Shown in pieces: positions 27,589 to 35,879 of a stretch of DNA of 64,000 nt. Within the stretch, counting starts at the first letter, position 1; every line of letters begins with the position of its first letter. A program made the position numbers and the translations under genes. Source of the stretch: Hylemonella gracilis ATCC 19624 (GTDB taxonomy: Bacteria > Pseudomonadota > Gammaproteobacteria > Burkholderiales > Burkholderiaceae_C). The notes under the pieces are model-generated. The model ran no database searches. It was given only the letters and a program-made list of their open reading frames with translations, and had not been told where the DNA came from. The stretch spans positions 1 through 64,000 of the forward strand of contig NZ_AEGR01000048.1 of NCBI RefSeq assembly GCF_000211835.1, given 5' to 3'.

Positions 27589-28236
27589 ATGAAGTTGTTT
27601 GCCCCCCTGATGTTGGCTGCCGCGCTGGCAGCGCCCGCCTTTGCCATCGCCGAGGAAGCCCAGAAGGCCGCAGCCCCTGATCTGGCCAAGGGTGAGGCCA
27701 AGTTCGCAGCGGTCTGCGTGGCCTGCCACGCGGCGGACGGCAACTCCACCATCGCCGCCAATCCCAAGCTGGCCGGTCAGCATCCGCAGTACCTGCTCAA
27801 GCAGCTGCAGGAATTCAAGAGCGGCAAGCGTGAGAACGCTGTCATGAAGGGCTTCGCCTCCATGCTCAGCGACGAGGACATGATCAACATCACCGCCTGG
27901 CTCGCGGCTCAGAAGCCCAAGAACGGCTTCGCCACCGACAAGGAACTGGTGCAACTGGGTGAGCGCATCTACCGCGGCGGCATCCCCGATCGCCAGATCG
28001 CGGCTTGCGCGGGTTGCCACAGCCCCAACGGCGTGGGCATTCCGGCCCAATACCCCCGCCTCTCTGGTCAGCATGCCGCCTACACCGAAGCCCAACTGAC
28101 GGCCTTCCGCGCAGGTGCGGCCAATGCCAAGGCCAGCGGCGCTCGCCTGAACTCCTTGCCCATGACCCAGGTGGCCGCCAAGTTGAACGACCGCGAGATC
28201 AAGGCCGTTTCCGACTACATCGCTGGCTTGCGCTGA
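27589..28236 (+). CDS. Cytochrome c4, di-haem c-type cytochrome
   Basis: A 215-residue periplasmic electron carrier. The signal peptide (1-22, ...APAFAIAEE) is followed by two homologous haem domains with CVACH (43-47) and CAGCH (140-144). Distal Met ligands lie in VMKGFASMLSDEDM and LNSLPMTQVAAKLND. Cytochrome c4 passes electrons from bc1 to terminal oxidases (family knowledge). Its ATG follows a GC-rich leader; a strong hairpin terminator follows the stop. The cytochrome c maturation genes resB and ccsB are next on the same strand, consistent with a haem-protein neighbourhood. Confidence 0.93.
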   Translation: MKLFAPLMLAAALAAPAFAIAEEAQKAAAPDLAKGEAKFAAVCVACHAADGNSTIAANPKLAGQHPQYLLKQLQEFKSGKRENAVMKGFASMLSDEDMINITAWLAAQKPKNGFATDKELVQLGERIYRGGIPDRQIAACAGCHSPNGVGIPAQYPRLSGQHAAYTEAQLTAFRAGAANAKASGARLNSLPMTQVAAKLNDREIKAVSDYIAGLR

Positions 28237-28280
28237 CACTGGCGCAGAGACCAACCGCCACAAAGCAAATTCATAACAAG

Positions 28281-28312
28281 GCGGGCTGCTCACAAGGCAG
28301 GCCCGCTTTTTT
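28281..28312 (+). terminator. Rho-independent terminator after cytochrome c4
   Basis: A GCGGGC...GCCCGC stem with extra TGC/GCA pairing after a one-base bulge closes a loop of about ten bases. It is followed directly by six T residues. It lies 45 bp after the cytochrome stop and just before resB, so resB-ccsB probably has its own promoter or depends on read-through. Confidence 0.85.
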
Positions 28313-28335
28313 CATGCCTTTTTCCCGAGTTCTCC

Positions 28336-30537
28336 GTGACCGCTGAAACCTCATCCGACCTTGCCCTGCCGGGTTTGCGCGCGCGCGTACTGCTCGGGCT
28401 GAGGGGAGCCATGGAACTGCTGGCGTCCATGCGCTTCGCCATCTCGCTGCTGACCGTGATTTGCATCGCCTCGGTCATCGGCACGGTGCTGAAGCAATCG
28501 GAGCCCTATGCCAACTACGTCAACCAGTTCGGTCCGTTTTGGGCCGAGGTGTTTGGCAAGCTGCACCTCTACACGGTCTACAGCGCCTGGTGGTTCCTGC
28601 TGATCCTGGCCTTCCTGGTCGTCAGCACCACGCTGTGCATCATGCGCAACACGCCCAAGATCCTGACGGATCTGCGCACCTACAAGGAAAACATCCGCGC
28701 CCAGGCCCTGCAGGCCTTCCGGCATCGGGCCCAGGCGACGCTGGAGGAGGCTCCTGAGGCCGCCGCGCGGCGCATGGGGGCCGCCTTGGCCGCGCGGGGC
28801 TGGAAAGTCAAGCTGCAGCAACGCGAAGGCGCGGGCTGGATGATCGCCGCCAAGGCAGGCGCCGCCAACAAGCTCGGCTACCTGGCGGCGCACAGCGCCA
28901 TCGTGATGATTTGCCTGGGTGGCTTGTTCGACGGGGACCTGATCGTTCGCGCCCAGATGTGGCTGGGTGACAAGACCGTCTACAGCGGCGGTGGCCTGGT
29001 GTCCGAGGTCGCCGCGCAGCACCGTCTGTCCGACCGCAACCCCACCTTCCGCGGGAACCTGTTGGTGGCCGAGGGCACGGCGGCGGACACGGCCATCCTC
29101 ACCCAGCCCAATGGCATCGTGCTGCAGGAATTGCCTTTTGCGGTGGAACTCAAGAAGTTCATCGTCGAGTACTACCCCACGGGCATGCCGCGTCTGTTCG
29201 CGAGCGAGATCATCATCCATGACAAGGCCACGGGCGAGGCCCGGCCCGCGCGCGTCGAGGTCAACCATCCTGCTCGCTACAAGGGCGTGGAAATCTACCA
29301 ATCCAGCTTCGACGATGGCGGCTCGTCCTTGAAGCTGCGTGCCCTGCCGATGGATGGCGTGAGCGCCGCCTTTGATCTGGAGGGCCGTGTTGGCGACAGC
29401 ACGCGCTTGAGCCGCGCCGCGGGCATGCCGGGGAGTAGCGCCGAGCAGCTGACCTTGGAGTACACCGGCCTGCGCGTGATCAACGTCGAGAACATGGCCG
29501 AAGCCCAGGCGGGCGCAGGCAAGTCGGGCAATGCAGAGGCTGGCGTGGATGTGCGCAAGGTGGATTTGGGCAACCCCTTGAGTGGCCTGAACCAGCGGCT
29601 GGGTGCCGCCAACAAGCACGATGCGCCGCAGACCCTGCGCAACGTGGGGCCCAGCATCAGCTACAAGCTGCGCGACGCGGCGGGCCAGGCGCGCGAGTTC
29701 AACAACTACATGGTGCCGGTCGATCTGGGCGATGGCGTGCCGGTATTTCTCTGGGGGCTGCGCGACACGCCCGCCGAACCCTTCCGTTACCTTCGGGTGC
29801 CCGCGGATGCGGAGGGCGGCAGCACGGACTTCTTCCGCCTTCGCGCCGCCCTGGCCGACCCGTCCCTGCGTGAACGGGCCGTGCGCCGCTACGCCGCGCG
29901 CATGGTGGACGCCAACCGTCCTGACCTTCAGGCGCAACTCGCGGCGTCGGCCTTGCGCGCCCTGACGCTGTTCGCCGGGGCCGAGGCGCCGGCGCAAGGC
30001 CAGGCGCCGATGGGCGGCCTCCAGGCCATCGCCGATTTCATGGAGAACCAAGTGCCCGCGGCGGACCGTGAGCGCGCGGGCGAGATGCTGATGCGCATCC
30101 TCAACGGCGCGCTGTTCGAGTTGCTGCAGACCGCGCGTGAACGCGCCCACCTGGCGCCGCTGTCCACCGATGCCAGGACCCAAACCTGGATGGCCCAGGC
30201 CGTCATTGCCTTGGGCGACGCCTGGTTCTACCCCGCGCCTTTTGTGCTGCAGCTCAACGAGTTCACCCAGGTGCAGGCCAGTGTGTTCCAGGTCGCGCGA
30301 GCACCCGGCAAGAATGTGGTTTATCTGGGCTGTGCCTTGTTGATCATTGGGATTTTTGCCATGCTCTACGTCCGCGAGCGCAGACTCTGGGTCTGGCTGG
30401 TGCCCGCTGTGGGCGCGGCTGCCGCCGACGGCAGAGTGGGCAGCCAGGCCACCCTGGCACTGTCGACCAACCGCGAGACCCTGGACGCTGACAAGGAATT
30501 CGAGCAACTGCGCGACAGGCTGCTCGGCAAGGAGTGA
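28336..30537 (+). CDS. resB: Cytochrome c biogenesis protein ResB (Ccs1)
   Basis: A 733-residue membrane protein of system II cytochrome c maturation. With CcsA/CcsB it delivers haem across the membrane and attaches it to apocytochromes in the periplasm (family knowledge). It has N-terminal helices at about 35-55 and 80-105 (SMRFAISLLTVICIASVIGTVLK is the family opening), a third near 180-200, a long periplasmic domain, and a last helix near 660-685. Start is GTG at 28336; an ATG at 28411 would cut into the conserved N-terminus. ccsB follows four bases after the stop with AAGGAG in the resB tail. Confidence 0.93.
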   Translation: MTAETSSDLALPGLRARVLLGLRGAMELLASMRFAISLLTVICIASVIGTVLKQSEPYANYVNQFGPFWAEVFGKLHLYTVYSAWWFLLILAFLVVSTTLCIMRNTPKILTDLRTYKENIRAQALQAFRHRAQATLEEAPEAAARRMGAALAARGWKVKLQQREGAGWMIAAKAGAANKLGYLAAHSAIVMICLGGLFDGDLIVRAQMWLGDKTVYSGGGLVSEVAAQHRLSDRNPTFRGNLLVAEGTAADTAILTQPNGIVLQELPFAVELKKFIVEYYPTGMPRLFASEIIIHDKATGEARPARVEVNHPARYKGVEIYQSSFDDGGSSLKLRALPMDGVSAAFDLEGRVGDSTRLSRAAGMPGSSAEQLTLEYTGLRVINVENMAEAQAGAGKSGNAEAGVDVRKVDLGNPLSGLNQRLGAANKHDAPQTLRNVGPSISYKLRDAAGQAREFNNYMVPVDLGDGVPVFLWGLRDTPAEPFRYLRVPADAEGGSTDFFRLRAALADPSLRERAVRRYAARMVDANRPDLQAQLAASALRALTLFAGAEAPAQGQAPMGGLQAIADFMENQVPAADRERAGEMLMRILNGALFELLQTARERAHLAPLSTDARTQTWMAQAVIALGDAWFYPAPFVLQLNEFTQVQASVFQVARAPGKNVVYLGCALLIIGIFAMLYVRERRLWVWLVPAVGAAAADGRVGSQATLALSTNRETLDADKEFEQLRDRLLGKE

Positions 30538-30541
30538 CGAG

Positions 30542-31897
30542 ATGAACACCACCACCCTGACATTGAACGAAGGTTACTTCTCCCGCCGCAACACCTTCGA
30601 CTGGGTTTTCGCGCTGTTGTTGCTGGTCGGCGGTGGCTACGCCTTCGCGCGATACCACACGGCGATGGATGTCTACGAGCAAGCCATCCTCGTGCTGTCC
30701 GTGCCCGCGCTCATCGCCTTGGGCTGGTTTTGGCGTCCGTTGCGGGCCTTGAGCTTGGGCATTGCGCTGTTGGCCTTGTTGGCGATCGCCTCTTACCAGG
30801 GCGTGGACGCGCAGGGGGCGCCCGGTGGGGATCTGGCTCGTGCCGAGCAGGTGTTCTGGCTGAAGTACTTCCTGTCCAGTCAGTCGGCGATCCTCTGGAT
30901 GAGCGTGCTCTTCTTCATGAGCACGGTGTTTTACTGGCTGGGCATGTTCAGCCGGACCCAAGGCGCGACCCTGGAACTGATCGGCTCGCGCCTGACCTGG
31001 GCCGCGGTGGTGATGGCCCTGACCGGCACCCTGGTGCGCTGGTATGAGAGCTACCTGATTGGCCCCGGCATTGGCCACATTCCGGTGAGCAACCTCTACG
31101 AGGTGTTCGTGCTGTTTTGTTTGATGACCGCGCTGTTCTACCTCTACTTCGAGCAGCAGTACGCGACGCGCGCCATGGGCGCCTTCGTGATGCTGGTGGT
31201 CAGCGCGGCCGTCGGCTTCTTGCTTTGGTACACCGTGGTGCGCGAGGCGCATGCCATACAGCCCCTGGTGCCTGCCTTGCAGAGCTGGTGGATGAAGCTG
31301 CACGTGCCGGCCAACTTCGTGGGTTACGGCACCTTCTCCTTGGCGGCCATGATCGCCTATGCCTACCTGATCAAGAGTCAGGCCGAACAGGAGTCTCAAA
31401 GCGGATTGCGTTGGTACAAGCTCGCGCCGCTGTGGATCTTCGGCGTCGTGCTGTGTTTCGTGCCCATCGCATTTCGCCAGAAGATGGAGGGCGGTGGCAG
31501 CTATTGGCTGGTGTACTTCATCGTCGCGGCGCTCATCGTCGTTGGCATTTTGCTGGGCCGCAAGCGGATCGCCGAGCGCCTGCCCTCGGCCGAGGTGCTG
31601 GACGACGTGATGTACAAGGCCATCGCCGTCGGCTTTGCCTTCTTCACCATCGCCACGGTGCTGGGCGCGCTCTGGGCGGCCGAGGCCTGGGGCGGGTACT
31701 GGAGCTGGGACCCGAAGGAAACCTGGGCCTTGATCGTCTGGCTTAACTACGCCGCTTGGCTGCACATGCGCCTGATGAAGGGCCTGCGCGGCACGGTGGC
31801 CTCCTGGTGGGCGCTGGCTGGCTTGGGCGTGACGACCTTCGCCTTCATCGGCGTGAACATGTTCCTGTCGGGCCTGCACAGCTACGGCACGCTGTGA
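30542..31897 (+). CDS. ccsB: Cytochrome c biogenesis protein CcsB (CcsA-type haem handling protein)
   Basis: A 451-residue polytopic membrane protein of system II. The WWD haem-binding motif is WGGYWSWDPKETWALIVWLNY (about 375-395). Haem-ligand histidines sit in flanking loops (KLHVPANFVGYGTF, LHMRLMKG). The frame is open upstream, but the ATG at 30542 is preceded by AAGGAG ten bases before and lies four bases after resB. The pair is probably a functional unit; in some bacteria the two are fused. The last residues SGLHSYGTL are typical for the family. Confidence 0.94.
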   Translation: MNTTTLTLNEGYFSRRNTFDWVFALLLLVGGGYAFARYHTAMDVYEQAILVLSVPALIALGWFWRPLRALSLGIALLALLAIASYQGVDAQGAPGGDLARAEQVFWLKYFLSSQSAILWMSVLFFMSTVFYWLGMFSRTQGATLELIGSRLTWAAVVMALTGTLVRWYESYLIGPGIGHIPVSNLYEVFVLFCLMTALFYLYFEQQYATRAMGAFVMLVVSAAVGFLLWYTVVREAHAIQPLVPALQSWWMKLHVPANFVGYGTFSLAAMIAYAYLIKSQAEQESQSGLRWYKLAPLWIFGVVLCFVPIAFRQKMEGGGSYWLVYFIVAALIVVGILLGRKRIAERLPSAEVLDDVMYKAIAVGFAFFTIATVLGALWAAEAWGGYWSWDPKETWALIVWLNYAAWLHMRLMKGLRGTVASWWALAGLGVTTFAFIGVNMFLSGLHSYGTL

Positions 31898-32064
31898 TGC
31901 GTGGGTCCCTGGCCACGTAGCGTGAACCGCGGGCCGGCTTTGCTGCTGTGCCTGTGCTCGCACGCACAGGGCCCCGTCTCGTGGGCATGGCCTTGTGACG
32001 TCGGGGGCGTGCATGTTTTTCCCTCTGGGTGTAGGCTTGCGCGCTCGGAACAAGGAAGACCACC

Positions 32065-33084
32065 ATGCTGATTCGCACGCAGAACCAGGGTTACGACCAT
32101 CCCATAACCAGTGACATCACGCCCGCATCGGCCTACCACCGGCGGCGCGACTGGCTCCGTCTGATGGCCTCTGGCGCCGCGGGCGCAACCCTGGCGGCGT
32201 GGGCTGGCCGTGACGCTCTGGCGCAAACCGCCGCGCCAACGGCCGCTTTAGTGTCCCAGCCGGGCAAGCTGGCGCCGCTGCCGGGAGCGAAGTCCGCCGT
32301 GGCCGGTGCCGCCACGATGGAAAAGCCGACCTCCTACGAAGACGCGAGCACGTACAACAACTACTACGAGTTCGGCACGGACAAGAGTGATCCGGCGCGT
32401 AACGCGCATCGGCTCAAGACCTCGCCTTGGACGGTCAGCGTGGAAGGTCTGGTGAAGAAGCCTGTCAAATTGTCGCTGGAGGATCTGCTCAAGCTGGCCC
32501 CGATGGAAGAGCGCATCTACCGCATGCGCTGCGTGGAAGGCTGGTCCATGGTGATCCCTTGGGTGGGCTATTCGCTCTCCGCCCTGGTCAAGAAGGTGGA
32601 GCCCTTGGGCAGCGCCAAGTACGTCGAGTTCGTGACCCTGGCCGATCCCAAGACCATGCCCTTCGTGGGCTCGCGCATCCTGGACTGGCCCTACACCGAG
32701 GGCCTGCGCATGGACGAAGCCCTGCACCCGCTGACCTTGCTGAGCTTTGGCATGTACGGCGAAGTGCTGCCCAACCAGAACGGCGCGCCGGTGCGCCTCG
32801 TGGTGCCCTGGAAGTACGGTTTCAAGAGCGCCAAGAGCCTGGTGACCATCCGCTTCACCGAAAAGGAGCCTGGCACGGCCTGGAACAAGGCGGCTGCCAA
32901 TGAATACGGCTTCTATTCGAACGTGAACCCGGACGTGCCTCACCCGCGCTGGAGCCAGGCCACGGAGCGTCGCATCGGCGAGGACGGTCTGTTCGCCAAG
33001 AAGCGCAAGACCCTGATCTTCAACGGCTACGAGGCCCAGGTGGGGCAGCTGTACGCGGGCATGGACCTGAAGAAAAATTACTGA
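32065..33084 (+). CDS. msrP: Protein-methionine-sulfoxide reductase catalytic subunit MsrP (YedY)
   Basis: A 339-residue molybdopterin enzyme that repairs oxidised methionines in periplasmic proteins. The Tat signal RRRDWLRLM (26-34) is followed by a hydrophobic stretch and ALA cleavage near 53. The Mo-coordinating cysteine is C156 in [35 protein letters not shown] and [20 protein letters not shown] are family hallmarks. It partners with the haem membrane subunit MsrQ encoded 64 bp downstream. The 167 bp before it, after ccsB, shows no clear promoter or terminator. Confidence 0.96.
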   Translation: MLIRTQNQGYDHPITSDITPASAYHRRRDWLRLMASGAAGATLAAWAGRDALAQTAAPTAALVSQPGKLAPLPGAKSAVAGAATMEKPTSYEDASTYNNYYEFGTDKSDPARNAHRLKTSPWTVSVEGLVKKPVKLSLEDLLKLAPMEERIYRMRCVEGWSMVIPWVGYSLSALVKKVEPLGSAKYVEFVTLADPKTMPFVGSRILDWPYTEGLRMDEALHPLTLLSFGMYGEVLPNQNGAPVRLVVPWKYGFKSAKSLVTIRFTEKEPGTAWNKAAANEYGFYSNVNPDVPHPRWSQATERRIGEDGLFAKKRKTLIFNGYEAQVGQLYAGMDLKKNY

Positions 33085-33148
33085 GGATGGTCCTGGTTTC
33101 CATCTCCGTCCGCCCGCCCCAGTGGGTCGCCGGCGACAGGGGCAGCGC

Positions 33149-33796
33149 ATGAACAAGTGGCTGCTGCATCCGGTGACCAAGCCGCTGGTCTTCGTGCTGG
33201 CGCTGCTGCCTTTCGCCGCGCTGTTCCACGGCGCGCTGACGGACCAGCTGGGCGCCAACCCGGCTCAACATCTGATCCGCGCCACCGGCGAGTGGGCCTT
33301 GCGCTTCCTCTGTCTGACCCTGGCAGTGACGCCCCTGCGTGTGCAGTTCGGCTGGGCCGCGCTGGCGCGTCTGCGACGCATGCTGGGGCTCTACGTTTTC
33401 TTCTACGCCCTGCTGCATTTCCTCTGCTATGCGGTCTTCGACATGGGCCTGGGCCTGGACGAGGGCGCCTGGGCCGAAATCGTGCGCGACATCCCCAAGC
33501 GCCCCTTCATCCTCGTGGGTTTCGCCGCCTTGCTGCTGCTGCTGCCCCTGGCCCTGACCTCTTTCAACCGAGCCATCCGTGCCCTGGGCGCGACGCGCTG
33601 GCGTGCGCTGCACCGGGTTGTCTACGCGGTGGCCGCCTTGGCCGTTTTGCACTTCTACTGGATGCGGGCGGGCAAGCGTGATTTCGCGGAGGTGGCGGTG
33701 TACGGCGCCATCCTCGCGCTGTTGCTCGGGTGGCGGGTCCTGGACCGCTGGCGCCGCGCGCGCACTGATCGGCAAGCGGCGCCCCGCCGCGCCTGA
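33149..33796 (+). CDS. msrQ: Protein-methionine-sulfoxide reductase haem-binding subunit MsrQ (YedZ)
   Basis: A 215-residue membrane protein with about six helices. It supplies electrons from the respiratory quinone pool to MsrP. Conserved haem-ligand histidines are in FYALLHFLCY, WRALHRVVYAV and LAVLHFYW. The ATG at 33149 has AGGGG upstream and is preferred to an ATG at 33122. It ends against the lysA stop with no gap, as convergent genes. The C-terminal tail is strongly basic. Confidence 0.94.
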   Translation: MNKWLLHPVTKPLVFVLALLPFAALFHGALTDQLGANPAQHLIRATGEWALRFLCLTLAVTPLRVQFGWAALARLRRMLGLYVFFYALLHFLCYAVFDMGLGLDEGAWAEIVRDIPKRPFILVGFAALLLLLPLALTSFNRAIRALGATRWRALHRVVYAVAALAVLHFYWMRAGKRDFAEVAVYGAILALLLGWRVLDRWRRARTDRQAAPRRA

Positions 33797-35119
33797 TCAC
33801 AGCAGGATGTCGTGGCGGAAGCTGTCCGCCGCGCTTTCACGCTGGCGGATGAGGATGGCTTGATCGCCCTGCACCAGCACTTCGGCAGCACGACCGCGTG
33901 TGTTGTAGTTGCTGGCCATGCTCATGCAATAGGCGCCTGCCGAGAGCACGGCCAGCTGATCGCCGGCTTGCACGCTCAGCGCGCGGTCGTGCCCCAGCCA
34001 GTCACCGCTTTCGCAGATGGGGCCCACCACCTCGTAGTTCACGGCGCCGCCGGCCTGGGCCGGTTCACGCGGCGCCAGCGGCACGATCTGGTGGTAAGCC
34101 TCGTACATGGCCGGGCGGGGCAAGTCGTTCATGGCTGCGTCCACGATGCAGAAGTTCTTCTGCTCACCGGGCTTGAGGTAAAGCACCTCGGTCAAGCAGA
34201 CGCCCGCGTTGCCGACCAGGGAACGGCCAGGTTCGATGAAGATGGCCTTGTCAGCATGACCGCGCGCGTCCACGCGGGCCAGCAACTTGTGCCAGAGTGC
34301 GTCGGCGGCCGGCGGGGTGTCACCGTGGTAGTCGATGCCCAGGCCACCGCCCAAATCGATGTGATGCAACGGAATGCCCGCAGCCTCGATGGCCTCCACC
34401 AGATCGAGCACGCGCTCCAGCGCATCCAGGTAAGGCCGTTCCTCGGTGATTTGCGAGCCGATGTGGCAGTCGATGCCCACGACCTTGAGGCCCGGCAGCC
34501 GCGCGGCATGCTGGTAGACGGCCACGGCGCGTTCGTGCGCGATGCCGAACTTGTTGCCCTTGAGGCCGGTGGAGATGTAGGGGTGGGTCTTGGCGTCCAC
34601 GTCGGGGTTGACGCGGATGCTGACCGGCGCGACCTTGCCGAGCGCCGTGGCGACTTCGTTCAGCACGTCCAGCTCGGCTTCGCTTTCGACGTTGAAGCAG
34701 CCAATGCCGGCGCCTTGGCCAGCGTTCAGAGCCTGCCGCATCTCGGCGCGGGTCTTGCCCACGCCCGAGAAAATGACCCGCGCCGGATCACCGCCCGCGG
34801 CCAGCACGCGCTCCAGCTCGCCGCCCGAGACGATGTCGAAGCCGCAGCCCGCGCGCGCGAACAGCTGCAAGATGGCCAAGGACGAATTGGCTTTCAGCGC
34901 GTAGCAGATACGTGCCTTCCCTTGCGCAAGGCGGCTGGCCAGCCCGCGCTGGTAGGCCGCCAGCGCGTCCAGCATGGCTTGTTGCGAATACACGAAAAGG
35001 GGTGTGCCATGGGTACGGGCCAGGTCGGCCAGACGCACGCCTTCCAGGTGGAGGTCCTGGCCGGTGGCGGTGGCGCGATAAGCGAGATGAGGGTGGCCGG
35101 GCAGCAGGGGAGCGGTCAT
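33797..35119 (-). CDS. lysA: Diaminopimelate decarboxylase
   Basis: The last step of lysine synthesis: PLP-dependent decarboxylation of meso-diaminopimelate. The 440-residue product is full length. The PLP lysine is K76 in YALKANSS. HIGSQ, the glycine-rich phosphate loop HIDLGGGLGI, EPGRSLVGNAG and CESGDWLGHDR (substrate Cys-Glu-Ser) are all visible. The ATG overlaps the stop of the upstream lptM gene (ATGA), matching the widespread cyaY / lptM-lysA arrangement. Confidence 0.97.
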   Translation of the reverse strand: MTAPLLPGHPHLAYRATATGQDLHLEGVRLADLARTHGTPLFVYSQQAMLDALAAYQRGLASRLAQGKARICYALKANSSLAILQLFARAGCGFDIVSGGELERVLAAGGDPARVIFSGVGKTRAEMRQALNAGQGAGIGCFNVESEAELDVLNEVATALGKVAPVSIRVNPDVDAKTHPYISTGLKGNKFGIAHERAVAVYQHAARLPGLKVVGIDCHIGSQITEERPYLDALERVLDLVEAIEAAGIPLHHIDLGGGLGIDYHGDTPPAADALWHKLLARVDARGHADKAIFIEPGRSLVGNAGVCLTEVLYLKPGEQKNFCIVDAAMNDLPRPAMYEAYHQIVPLAPREPAQAGGAVNYEVVGPICESGDWLGHDRALSVQAGDQLAVLSAGAYCMSMASNYNTRGRAAEVLVQGDQAILIRQRESAADSFRHDILL

Positions 35120-35451
35120 GGTTGTTCTTCTGGGAGGGCGTAAGGGTCGTCGTACTCAGGGTCTTGGGGGACGGTGGTCTCGCTGGCTTGGTCGGGTGCC
35201 TCGTCGCTCTTTTTCGAGGGCATGAAGGGCCAAAGCGATCTGGGCAAGCTGGCCCGATGGGCTGCCGCTGGGTCCTTGGGCAGGTAGAGCTTGCCAGTCT
35301 GGCCGCAGCCCGAAAGCAGCAGCGAGCCGGATATGCCGATGACGATGAGCGCGGCAGGGGCAAAAGCGCGGCGGCGCGCGGTTGTGAGACGGCTGACTAG
35401 AATCGCGCAAGCTCTGAAGATTGAACGGGCGATTGCTCGGGTTTCCAACAT
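35116..35451 (-). CDS. lptM: LPS translocon maturation lipoprotein LptM (YifL-like)
   Basis: A 111-residue small lipoprotein. The lipobox is LLLSGCG with the lipidated Cys at about 49, followed by the family signature GQTGKLYLP. LptM helps the LptDE outer-membrane translocon to form correct disulfides (recent family knowledge). The N-terminal region before the hydrophobic stretch is long for a signal peptide (about 30 residues, Arg-rich), so the true start may lie further inside, though no ATG or GTG is available there. The tail is acidic ([15 protein letters not shown]). It is coupled to lysA and is divergent from cyaY with nine bases between the starts. Confidence 0.85.
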   Translation of the reverse strand: MLETRAIARSIFRACAILVSRLTTARRRAFAPAALIVIGISGSLLLSGCGQTGKLYLPKDPAAAHRASLPRSLWPFMPSKKSDEAPDQASETTVPQDPEYDDPYALPEEQP

Positions 35452-35460
35452 CGCGAAATT

Positions 35461-35790
35461 ATGACTGACCTGGAATTCATGGACCGTGCCGAGGCCGTGC
35501 TGCGCGCCATCGAGGCGAACTGCGACCGCATCAACGACGCTGGCGACGCGGACATCGACAACCAGCGCGTTGGCGGCATGGTGACCCTGGTGTTCCCCGA
35601 CCGCAGTCAGATCGTCGTGAACCTGCAAAAGCCGCTGCATGAAATTTGGCTGGCGGCGCGTGCTGGCGGCTTCCACTACAAGTTCGATGGCCAGCGCTGG
35701 ATGGACACCAAGGGCCAGGGCGAGTTCTTCGCCAGCCTGTCGCGCCACGCGAGCGAGCAGGCGCGGGTGGCCCTCGCCTTCGCGGCCTGA
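35461..35790 (+). CDS. cyaY: Iron-sulfur cluster assembly protein CyaY (frataxin)
   Basis: A 109-residue bacterial frataxin, which binds iron and modulates the IscS cysteine desulfurase. The acidic first helix ([22 protein letters not shown]), the [18 protein letters not shown] strand block and the [26 protein letters not shown] core with its conserved Trp residues are all present. The family length is about 105-110. Its promoter must overlap the start of lptM; a TAGAAT box occurs at about 35398-35403 inside lptM. Confidence 0.96.
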   Translation: MTDLEFMDRAEAVLRAIEANCDRINDAGDADIDNQRVGGMVTLVFPDRSQIVVNLQKPLHEIWLAARAGGFHYKFDGQRWMDTKGQGEFFASLSRHASEQARVALAFAA

Positions 35791-35879
35791 GACTCAAGCC
35801 GCAGGGCGGCAGGCCCGGGCTGCCCTTCGCGTCCCTCCTCAGTCCCGCAAGCTCAGTCCCGCGAGCCCGGGCACGGGGC

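Noticed and set aside
28351-30555. A 734-codon open frame antisense to resB
   Set aside because: Composition is His/Gly/Gln-rich as expected of a shadow frame; the sense frame encodes clear ResB features.
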